Source of the DNA: Apostichopus japonicus
Taxonomy: Eukaryota; Echinodermata; Holothuroidea; Aspidochirotida; Stichopodidae
DNA: 64,000 nucleotides
NCBI RefSeq assembly: GCF_037975245.1
Contig: NC_092583.1
Location: 4,437,264 to 4,501,263, forward strand
Direction: 5' to 3'
Shown: positions 49,101 through 61,100 of the stretch, in pieces
Position numbering within the stretch: the first letter of the stretch is position 1
How the letters are laid out: each line of letters starts with the position of its first letter
Notes under the pieces: model-generated
Database searches by the model: none
What the model saw: only the letters and a program-made list of their open reading frames with translations
What the model was told of the DNA's origin: nothing
Made by a program: the position numbers and the translations under genes

Positions 49101-52100
49101 ACTACCTCAACACTCTTGTTCTACCGTGTCTAGAATGAACCAGTTGGTAGCATTTTAACACTGTGCGCCCTCTATAACCGGCAGCCCCTCCGGTCAATGC
49201 CCTTCTCATTCTACCACCTAAAGTGTCCACACGGTTCTCGTTTTTACGCCGATTTAGTTTCGAAAATGAAAATGCAACCTGATGCAAACGCAACCACCCG
49301 ACCCGCAACGATGCTTGAAAAACTCCTATGGTGCCTTTTCAAACTTTTTGCCGTAACCCTGGGAACCTGCTTTTAGTCTCTTAGCTCTGCAAATCCTTTT
49401 CCGATATGTTGTGACCTGCAGGTCGCATCTGGTGCAAAGCCCGACTAACCCCGAGCACGCACATTACACATCACCTATATCATCACCGTTCATCGCATGG
49501 AAACGTGAACAGTTCAGGCATACTGAAAGTTGGGAGAGTTCCTTGGATTCCGAACTGAGCCTTAAGTCAGTCACAAGGTTTGTTTGGCAATTTTCTGCTC
49601 GTTTCCTTCCTATATTTATTGCCATGTTCATGTTAATTTATAATATCTCATTGCAGTTTTCATACGTCAGTTCAAAATGTGTATTATACATAGCTGTTAT
49701 GTAAATATAGTTCAACTGTTTTTCTCATGTTGTCCTAGACTATCTACGTATCGTACAGTCACCATATGTATAGCCTTATCCACGCTCCTTCACAATCCCA
49801 TGAAAATTTATTTCCCAAATATTTTACACTCTAATTTGATGAACCCTTTTACCCACAGATATTCATTTTCCTTTTTTTCCCCCTGTCCATGTGGAGAGTT
49901 ACAAGCCTTTTGCTTATATGGTTTGTTTAAGACTAATTGCCTGGATTACTCTGTTTACAAATTTCTAACAGAGCACTTTTGCACAAATATTTGCTAATTA
50001 AGCCACGGTGCCAGTAGACTGATGCAGTCAAAATAGTTCCTTTGTTTTTATCAGCTAATAAAGTATCCCCTGTATGTGTTATCTTTATTTCAAAGTTTTT
50101 AATTGATATGTATTGTTTATGATCCTCCTTTGTCCTGATTTCCTTATATGAACAATAGATAGCACATCACAATGTTGTATTGTAAAAACAAAGGGAAAAA
50201 ATAAATAAATATGCACAGCCAAGAGGCTCTCGTTAAGCACTTTATAAGGGTGGGGATGAGCAATCACCGACTGGTGGAATACGTGGTGATATAATAAACC
50301 TATGAAAATGCCAAATTGGTCATGCTGAAGAAAAATTTGCTAAAATTGGGATTGTTGAACATACCGTAGGGTTTGCAGTTTAGATTTTTTTGTGTTTACG
50401 ATAAAACATCAAAACTGAAAGCTTGAGCTATTCTTTCATTTTTCATCGTGATTTTTCGGGTTGAAATATAAATATGGCGAATTGAAGAAGATACTTTGAA
50501 ACAGCTTTACAATGGCAGAAATTTTCCAAGCCTTTGAATCGGAAAAGTGTTTCTTTCTTTGTTAGTATCTCTGACGTGAAAGCGACCACTTTTTTTTATC
50601 ACTAAGAATAACGGTATGTGCATGTGACAATTTCCCATTTTAAAACTCATTTCTCAACTCTTTTTCACATATCTAGCTTTTTAATAGGGTGTTACGCAAA
50701 GCGTAAGTGTTTGTCTGTTTTGAAACTTTTTGATGGTTCAGTTGCCCTTCAAAGCTTTCTTGTGAGATGAGTACTAGTCTTTCAGCATTATTGTTAAACA
50801 TTTGTCTGTTGTCGCATTTCTGTTTTTCGTTCCTCTTTTCTTTGTTGTTGCTGAGAACGATTGGAATGTTTACCTCGTTGTTAATTGCTGCGTGTTTAAT
50901 AAATGTCCTTATGAATGTACTGTGTCAGTAGAGTACCCTCAATGTGCATTTGTTTATAAACATACCAACTATTTCATTGCTATGTATAGTGGAATGTCGT
51001 TGCCAGTTTTCAACAGTCGCTCTATAGTAGGTGTATGTACACATTTCCCAGCAGGAAAAAATGTCAAATATGATATACACACTTTTCAACTCAGGTGTCA
51101 AAGTTGAGAAACAGTAAAAGTTAAAAAAAAAAAAAAAAACACACACATATAACACATACCACCACTTCAAGGCAAATATTTAACTTTATTGTTTTGGGTT
51201 AAGTTGAACAAAAAGGCTGCCATTTTGTTTTCAACAACAGAAGTACAGTATATGATGATGTTATATTAAATATCTTACACATTTCTCCTCCCTCCTCCCT
51301 TCCCCCGTGACAATCCCTTCGTCATTATGCCCTTGTCCTTCTTTTCTCCTTTCTCTCCCCACCCCCTTACTTCCCATCCCACCCCCTTACTTCCCATCCC
51401 ACCCCTTTACTTCCCATCCCACCCCCTTACTTCCCATCCTACCCCCTTTACTTGGTATGCCCGTATTAAAAACTTTACAATAAAGTGTAACTTTGTTCTT
51501 TCTCGTCACATCAACATCTGACAATTTTTACTTGTGGCCCTAGTTATCCTTCTTTTCCATGCTATTCCCTATTTGTTATTTTTTTTTTCTCTGTATGACC
51601 TCATTATTTGTCTCTACGTTTCAATGGTGTAAATTTCTTATGTACTGTAACACCTCACTGCAATAAGGGTGGGTAATATTGCTGTTTGCAATACCTATTG
51701 GGTGTATGCCACCTTTGGACATATTTTCTGATTTCCCTTGAGATGGTATTTGTGCTTTTTGGAGGAGCTGAGGGGAGGGACAGGAAAGAGGGGGTGAAGG
51801 AACGAACAAATTCAGGGAGGGAACAAATTCCTTTAAGAATCTGTAGTGTGGCTCCATTGGCCGACAGTGTAAAGTCGATTTTTGCTTTAAACAAATATGA
51901 GAGGTTAATGCATAAGGTTGTTTGTTTCTTTATACCGAGCTGATTTTAAACTGCAAATTTCCCTCCTTTCTAGTTTTCAATGTTGTTAAAGTCTCAGTAC
52001 GTGTTTCCCAAATTTTAACTTCTACCTATCCAACCTACTGGCCTAAATGTTCCGTGAAAATGACACCGTTCTATGCAATTTTCATATCAATATTCATTAT

Positions 52101-55100
52101 TTTTTATTGAGTTAAATCTGTCGTTAAAAATTTTGAGCTGAATAAAATTCGCCAGATTTATTAACGAGTCTGTAGATACTACAAACTTCAATTAAAATTT
52201 GCAAGCCCCGACCCACTGATCATGCGCCAATCAAATCTCTCTTATTTGCTAATGAGCGTTAGGCCTAGGCATATATTTACTTTCGTAGCTAGCCTGTCTT
52301 AGGTCCCTGCTCTTGTATTTTTCTCTCGGTCATACCGATGTAGCTTGCAAAATTGTGTCATTTCCTTCCATTGCAATGAATAAACAGGTGTTTTCAGACG
52401 TTTCCTCCCTGGAATTGTAAAAACTGGATGATACGAGTATAGGACTTTGTTAAAATCTTGATCGGGCCGCATGTGTAGACTATTTTGTTTACATTTGTGT
52501 AATGAACATGCTGGCATGTGCGGTCGCAGTGATTTTACGGTAATTCGTTCACGCCTTAAAGGCAGCAGAAAATAAACCTCTTTCTTTCGATTGCGACAGC
52601 TGTTCTCCATTAAGCCCACCCGGTGGAGTGCATTTGGAATGATAAACATTGAATCTACCTTCGGAAGTTGGTTTTCCGAAATTCGTCAGCAAACAGGATA
52701 ATTGGGACTTTAATTCCTGTTCCTCGCACCCCAAAAAAAGGCCAAAATTAACCTACAGTGCAACGTTTGTACCAGCTGTTTGTACAACGTTGGCAAAGTC
52801 ATAAATGTTCAGTGCATTCCTTTGAATGTTTGCAGCATTACCCTGATTTTGATGTCAATTACCAAAAAAAGTGCAAAGCTGTTTTGGAGAAATTATGGCT
52901 TTCTAAAGGAAGGAAGGAAGTAAGCTTTAAATGTGAAACCAGATAATACCAGCCATGTCGTCTACTATTTCTTCGTGAAGTTATAAAGTGGGAAAGTAGC
53001 AGTGGGTCTTGCGGTTACTAGTGTAGCGATCAGTTCCGGGGTTTTTTTTTTGGTTTTTTTTTTCTGGCTTTCTTATTTTTCTTCGTAACTTTGTAATGTT
53101 TAAATGTCAAAGAGGAGAAGTAGAGGAAATATGTAAAATCATTTTCACTGCTTCTTTTCACTAAAACATTTGTATGGGTTTTTCCCCTATGTGAAAGGGC
53201 AGTAGTGCTTTTTTATATCATTGATAAGTATGATGTAAGAATTAGCTGTTAATATTGCAATCTGCAAACGTATAAGACATGAACGACTTAGAATCTCAAG
53301 GAGGACCGAGTCTCTACTGACCAGACCACCATCCCTCAGAAATGCTAGCTTCGATTATGAACTTGAAGCTTAAGACAAAAATCAACCACAAGCTGTCAAA
53401 ACTTTAGATAAATTTTCCAAATTGTCTGTATAAAATCCAGTTGCTTTAAGTCACTGCGTTAGGTGTTATTGTGTTCTGCATATTAAAAGAGTGTATCTAT
53501 GATATTGTACTACTGTTTATATTATAGCAGGGAAAATGAAAAAATTATATTGTTTGAAAAGACTTTTAGATGAGGTGAGTTTGATGGACTAACATAATCT
53601 GCTGAACCTTGTGTTATGTGCTGAAACTGTGCTTGTCTATGAAACATGTTGATTTGCTTGGTCCATAAATGATTGAGCCATATGTGTTTGAACACTGCAG
53701 ACGGGTGGTAACGACATCCATTATTTCAGTAATCGTTCAGTTTTCTTTTAAGCGAATGGTAAAGGATCCTACACCGTTAACTAGTACCATTAACATGACC
53801 CTGTAGCCAGCCATCTTATTAGCCCAATATGATAACTGATGATTTGGTGTCTTGACCCTGACTGGATTATATTATAGCTTGGTATATTGGATATGTTCTG
53901 ATGAGTGGGGTCCTCATTCTCTGGAATCAAGCTTCTTCTGTTCCCCTCCTCTCTTTTCTCCTCTCCCCCCCCCCATCCCCTCCCCCATTTGATTTACCAA
54001 ATTCTGTGATCACAACCCCTTGTTTTAATTGTAATGTTCTTTTTGCATTTGTTTGTTCAAAATTTGCATAACCCCTTTTCTTGCATTATTTTTATGTCTT
54101 TTATTATTATTGTTCTGTTGTTGATCACTTGGGAGAGATCTTGAGAGGTCAATATTTATTGTCTTTGAAGCCTTCTTATTTTAAAATTAACAGGTTTCCA
54201 ACAATTATGTGAAAGTTTAAGGTCCCAAGATGAGAAAGAATTGTACAAAATGGCTGAAACTTTCAGAGTTGTGTAAACAATTTACTGGAAACTTTCTAGA
54301 TCGAGATTTGGAAATAAATCAGAAATTTGGATTGTGCAGAAGACTAGGATTAGGACAAAGATTTGAAATGTCTGTCTGCCGATCAACATATTTTCAAAAC
54401 TTTGATCAAAAAGGTGATCAAAATTTGATGGAAGTTTTCTGTTTGAGAAACTCTCAAAATATGGCTCTTATTCCACTCAGAACTTGCAACTTTTGATGCA
54501 TAATGGATTTTCTCATGAAGGTCAGGAAACCAGTGTTCATAACAGTTTGCATGGGTTGATGTCTTCTTCTTGTGCAGAATCATTAATTAACGCAGCGCTT
54601 ACCTGAAGGCCTTGGTACATTTCTCTACACATTGCTTGTTTAGTTTTCACAATAATAGCGTTGATGTGAACTTTGTCATTGTATGTGTTGTCGTATACAT
54701 TGTTGACCTTTAATGTATAGAAAAGGATAAATGTCATATATGCATAATAAAGATGATTTTCTTGGTAGCCTAAACCACATTGTAAATATTACTGTTGTAA
54801 GAAGATTGGAAGTGATACCAGTCACCGGGCAGTTAGTAGATAGAAAAAACATTCATATACTCAAAGCAGCATTTTGCATCCTTTTCTATGGTTTTTCTCA
54901 ACCTCACTGATTCCACGATACCATAACGACATACATAACTAGCTTATCTATTCAAATCTTACTTCAAATGGTGGCATGAAAGTCGAAAAATTTACACATT
55001 TCAACTTTGTTTTTCTCAAAGATATTTTCCGTTGGGATCCAAATAAACCTTGCCCATAATATGAATATTTAAAACCTACGAACGTCATTGGCCAATACGT

Positions 55101-58100
55101 AATACAACACCATGCTTGATTGTGTAGATTGTCTATGGCAGTTGTACCAGGGAGCTGTTAGAGTCCAGCTCGCTGGTTGTACCAAGTTACCAACTCGACG
55201 TTTTGAATCTATGTTTAGCAACGGCTCATAATTTAACCTGCATCTCTGATTGGTTGAATTCAAACTAGTGGGTCGGGGGAATTTGTCGGTGGACACTTTT
55301 CTGATTATCTGCAAATTTCCTTAATTACTCGCCAATTAACACTTGTGGCAGGGAAAAAACTTGGCTAATATCTTAGTTTGCTGTTTTGTGATTGATATAT
55401 GTAAAAAACTTGATGGACTTGTCAAAAAAGTGGAAAACGGTGACAAAACGCAAAATGCTGCTTTAAGTTTTGGAGATCTATGATTAAATCAAGTAAATCA
55501 GGAAAGATAAATTTGTAGATCACATGAGGAACAGGTACTTCACATTAATGTCACAACAGATGTTTAACAGTACTTATATTGAAATTGACTCATATACTGA
55601 CATTGGGGTATTGCCTATCCTAACACACATTTATATCATATGCACATTGACCTAGCCTACTTTACATTGAACAATCAGTACATGTGTTTGATGTTGCTGA
55701 AAAACAAGTAAGGCTGATTATCAGAACATTAAATGCACCGTCTGTGTTACAATGAGAAGAAATACTTTGAACCAAAAGAATATCGCATTACCTACTGGAG
55801 AACGCAGAAGATGATTATGTCATTTTGGAAATTGAACCAAACCAGCAATGTAAAGTCTACTTAAGTCGAGATATTAAACTCCCATCACAATATTAATTCA
55901 TTAGATTCAGTACTACAGTTTCCTACTGGTCTGTGTATTAGACTGTGTAATCCAGTCACTTTGATAGATGGACCCCAGCTGTTTAAAGGGGGTCATTTCT
56001 CAAAAAAACTGAAAGTGGTACTGTATATATATAAAAGTCCAACCTGGACTAAAAGCAGTTGTCTAAATGATCTGCAACATTGATTTTGTGACTAAAGTCA
56101 TTTTTTTAATTGTTAAAGCTAATTAATACACGTTTGGGTGTGTCTCCAGTGAAAGGGAAAGTTATGAAATTTTGAAGTGGCTAGATTTGTCATTTCACCC
56201 AATATCAGTATGTATACATATTACATGTTTTATGGGTATATCCCACTTGGTGATACTTAATGCCGTTAAATTCCCTCTGAGATGAAAATGAAGTCACCGA
56301 GCATGCATGAGCTTATATTTCAAGTCTCTGTGGTTTTATGTTGTCTGAAATATGGACCAAACCACACTGGTTTACTGGTATGTACTCAATGCACAAGCCA
56401 TCTTGAATATCAGTATGTATCCCAGCAGAGATACTAGCCCAGTATTCTTAGAATTTTGGCTGAAATCTTTATTGGCAACTCAAAAACTGTTAAGGAGAGC
56501 TACCATGGTAAATTGTGCCTTTGTCTTATGTTGGGACTGAAAACAATATCCATTGCACTATTAATAACTTGAGAAGATCTGGGAATATGGCAACCAGCAA
56601 TTTCTGTGTGCAATTTGTATGCTACAATTCAATAGTAAATACGTCAGAAAATAGCATGTAAGAGGTACTCCAGGGAATATATAACAATAGCTTTAGCATT
56701 TTTGAACAAATCTATAATATCGTCAGCACGTAAGTCCCATTGTGGTGTCAAGGGCGTACTCCATAAACTGTATTATTTGTCATTCATAGAGATATTACAA
56801 TGTATTCAACTGTTGGCCTTTTGGAACAAATTTTAAGTTCAAAGTTTTACAGTAAACAACCAGTTTTTCTGAGTCTCTTGACGTAGTTTTCCGTACTTGA
56901 ACCAATCAGTAGCTTGAAAGATTTCCTCCCCCCCCTCCCCCTCGTAAACAAAGGTCCCAATGAACTATCTATCAATAGATATCATTTGACGTACTTGGGT
57001 AATAGCTCTTTTTGTCCGTGCCTTCTTTATTGAAGTGAATTCTTTACTTCTGTATGGAATCATAAGAGTTTCTACAGGATGGCTGAAAATAGAACTATAA
57101 AAGGTTGGAAGTGAGCCTAGTTTCAACTACTACTGTACACTTTTAATTGCTGTTGGGTGTCCGCAATACATACTGTTAGGGACAATCAGAGCCTTTGCTG
57201 CAGTGCTTTCCTGTCTCCTCACAACAACTGCACCGTTTATTGAGCCGTAAGCACTTTGTAACCTATTAGCACTGTTGCTCTGTTATGCCAACAGTCAGTC
57301 AAAAAGGGATATGTGTATACAACCAGAGCAGGTGTGCAGAATATTGGTAGATTTTGTATTTGGGTAGCAATGAAATGGAGTTGAAGTACCCAGGGATGTG
57401 CCCAGGATTTCCTGAGTGCGGGGTATACTGCTCGCCGTCCTGGGGGAGGGGTCTAAGGGGGAGGGTTGTCCCCCTCCCTTTGAGAATTTTTTTGATTTTT
57501 GAAGGTGCTCAGATGCCAATTGCTGACACTTGTGTAGTTTTTTAAGTACATACACAAGTACTAGTTTTGCTAACAATTTACAATTTAAATTTTTTTTTAG
57601 TGAAATATATTACGTACCTGGTAAAAGTTATTAGTTTGTTTCAAAGAGATTTTACAAGGGACCGATTGAGAGCCGTAAGTAAATTTCTCGCATGCGTAAC
57701 TGATGCATTATTAGTCTGTATGATTTTGGCATAGGCTAGGCCCAATTTATGTTAAATTTGTTAGAATGTCAGGATTTTAGATGAAATAGTGCTGGGCTGG
57801 ATTCACGATTTTTAAGACAGTGCTTGGCGGTAATTTTTAGTGCTGGGCGGGGCCGCCCAGCGTGGGCACATGCCTGAGTACCAGAAAGCAATAATACCCG
57901 ATACGCCCCATGTCATTGAGCTGTATTAAGAATTTCACAAAATTGAGTGAAATAGTCATGCTTAGCCATTTTGTTTGGGATTCTTAACATACTAGAGATT
58001 AGAAGAGGAATTTCTCTTCATCGGGTATGAAGGAGAGGATACAATTTACCTAAGACCTGAACGGGGAATATTTTTAAAGGCAGTCTGATTATCGGGTATG

Positions 58101-61100
58101 ACTAGATGTTTACATCATGTTTGGATTGCAATGTAAGTATTAAAATAATCCCAAAACAGGTAAAAATGGTACCACCCTCTATCGTTTTGGAGCTACTTAA
58201 ACCTGATCCAACGGATGGGGAGTTTTACTTCCAAAGCTAGTGTTCTGTTTGCTAAACCTATGCGCATCACTGCTACAGTGTACATGTTCCTCATTCTCTG
58301 TTATTTCGGTACATGCTTTTTGGACGACCAAATTTGCCGTTCAGACAAAATTAAACCCAAAAGTGACCAGAAGATATCCTTAAGAATTTGCCCTGCTAAA
58401 TACTTCAGACTAAAATTTAATTACGCAGATACTAAACAGGTTTGGTACATACTGTAACATTTCGTTGTCATTTCAAAGTCGCCAGTACGCGATCGTCTGA
58501 CGAATAGCACAATTTACATTACGATTAGGGCTACAGTACTCTGAATCTGGAAACAACGTGACCCATTGTCAATTGGATGCGTTTAATGTCACAAGCCCAG
58601 CCCAGCTGCTCGGTTAGGACCACTAACTATTGAAGTCCCGTCGGTTCCATTTTACCCAGAGACAGGTTGGCCCCCCCTTTGACGAGCTGTCACCCTCCCC
58701 GTGAGCATGTGAAACCCGTCACTGATACACAAGACTTCTTCCATGCGCATATTTTCATACATGCAAAGAAATGATATATATGCACAACATCATTGAGAGC
58801 ACACATTTAAAAATAATACAAGACTTTGCTGGATTCTTCTTTTCTTCAGCGTCGCCGAGCTGCTCGATGTCGTGAACGACCCCGAAGAGTTCCTCCTCAA
58901 GTTGGGATTCGGCATCACGACTGCCGACCCCCTTGATAAGATTCCGAGGAGATTCCTGGAGAGAGAGTCGTCTGCAACGGGTATTAGCGTGGATAAATAT
59001 CAACAGGAGGTCAGAGAAAGAAATAGGGGTTACGGTAAGGAAGATTGGCTACTGCCGTACACAAAGTGTGGAACGCCCTCTTTTTTTCTGGCAATGTGCG
59101 GAGAGCATCGAGGGGGCAGGAATTAATACCAAAGTTCTTTTGCTTTTCACGCTATCATTTGAAATAGGAAACGTAGCTGCAGATCTGAGTGGCATTTTTT
59201 TTCTGTGGTTTATGTTGTTAAGGTGGTAAGAGAGGGATGGGAGGGTGGAATACCTTAAGAATCCCAAGTGTTCCTATTTTATACTGTTGCTTTCTTTACG
59301 CAGCAACTGGGGCAGCCGATATGATCGTATCTTTATATCCGGAAAAGTTTTGTGGAACCGTTTTTTCTTTCTTTACAACTATGACACTCCACGCCCCATA
59401 ACTCTTGTAACACACAGGCTACGCTATCACCCCATGAATCTCTGTTTTCTAGTTGAGATGAGATGTTTGCCGGCTTACTCTCCGAGCATTACGATTAAAC
59501 CCTGAATGTTTTCCCTGTGTATTTTTCTTTAACAGCTCGTCTTTAATTTTTTTTCCTCTTCTTTTCTGTACTACAGATTTTTGTCTAACTGGAGGTTTGA
59601 GAGGTCTGGAAAGGTTTCTCTGGAAGCAGCTGCACATCTCAGGGGTGCAGTTCTCTCCTTATGGTTCCCCTCATTCTGGCTCTCCTCGTGTAGGTTCCCC
59701 CCAGAGCTTCCCTCAGTCGGAGCAACTGCCGTCCTTTTCCGATGCTGGTCATCTCAGTGAATTTTCGAACGGTGTTTACAATTTTAGGAGAAATAACCAT
59801 CAAGTTTTACATCCGTCGCCAATAAATCCGTCGTCATCCAACGACCTGTTGTCGAGAAGTTATCCAGGTTTGTCCAAGCAAGCCTCTAAAGAATCCTTAC
59901 TCTCCACGGATGATTCGTTCACCTCGGACAACTACGAATCGGACGTATCTAGTACGGGCGACTGGTCCGAACGTAACAATGTGGAACTCCGAAAGCCTAA
60001 AGTGAAAGCCAAAAGGCTACAGATGGCCAACCCAAATCTAGATACAGTCGACGAAGAATTAGAGAGCCAACTGCGAGCGAAGTCACCTTGTCCACCATCA
60101 TCATTTTATCCTCCCCTGTCAGAGTCCCGACCAGAAATTCCCAAAGAGCACTCGGAAACGGTCTCACATAAGGCTGTCAAAGGAGACCTCAGCAAGCTGG
60201 TAAAGTTGCAAGGAGCCGCTCCTACTGTTACAGACTCACTGAAATCGGAGGACGTGGTCGCTGCCATTAAAGATAGTCTGATTGCAAGAGATCTCGGCAA
60301 CGTTTTTCAAGATTCATTCGAAATTGAAGAGGTAAGTTGTTCCGTCCATGTGTGGGGGGAGAGAAAGCCCGATCCGTGGTTTGGATCATTCCGGGAATAT
60401 CCGGTTCAGGAAGTGGAGTTTGTCATCTACATTTATTATTTTGGTCCCAGATATTGAGGTAAAAGTAAGCCTTTTTTTGGAGTTGACTTTGGTAAACTGT
60501 TGATACGATTTGAATTGAAACTTTGTCGATTACAGTGTAGACTTCTGTCGATGTAGTTGTGACCGTGCAAGTTTCATTTCAAGAAATGAAGAGAACTAGC
60601 TATATACAAAATATACAAAAAAACTTTTACAATTTGCATTTTGCTTCGGTACGATATCAATATTTGAAGTCGAACCTTTTTGGTATCAAAACAATGAAAT
60701 TACTGCCGAAATAATTTCACGTAGCATAATTAATAAGGTGGGTCTTATTACGATGAAGACTCAGAAAGTTTGGTTAAAAATTGTTAGGAATTTGTAACAG
60801 AAAGCAACCGGCCTCTTAAATGGTGCTGTGTGTATATAAGTCGCTTGTCAAAGAGATCTTGCAATTGGATCTCCAAGAAAAATGTGACATTAAAATTGGC
60901 ACTACTTATATTCAAAGCATAAAAAAGATGTCAGGAGAAATTTTTGTTATAATGTGTAAGGGGAAACCAGACAGTTAAAAATTTAAACCTCAAGTGTTTT
61001 TTTTTTTTTTGTAATCTTTTTTTTTGGGGGGGGGGGAGAAGTGTTTCTGGTACTAATGCACTTTTGTGTTAACTAGGATGGCCAAACAGTAACGTTGGTC

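Noticed and set aside
60332-60457. Extension of ITPRID-like exon 5 past 60331
   Set aside because: Donor GTAAGT at 60332 joins exon 6 in phase 0; the extension is read-through into the intron.
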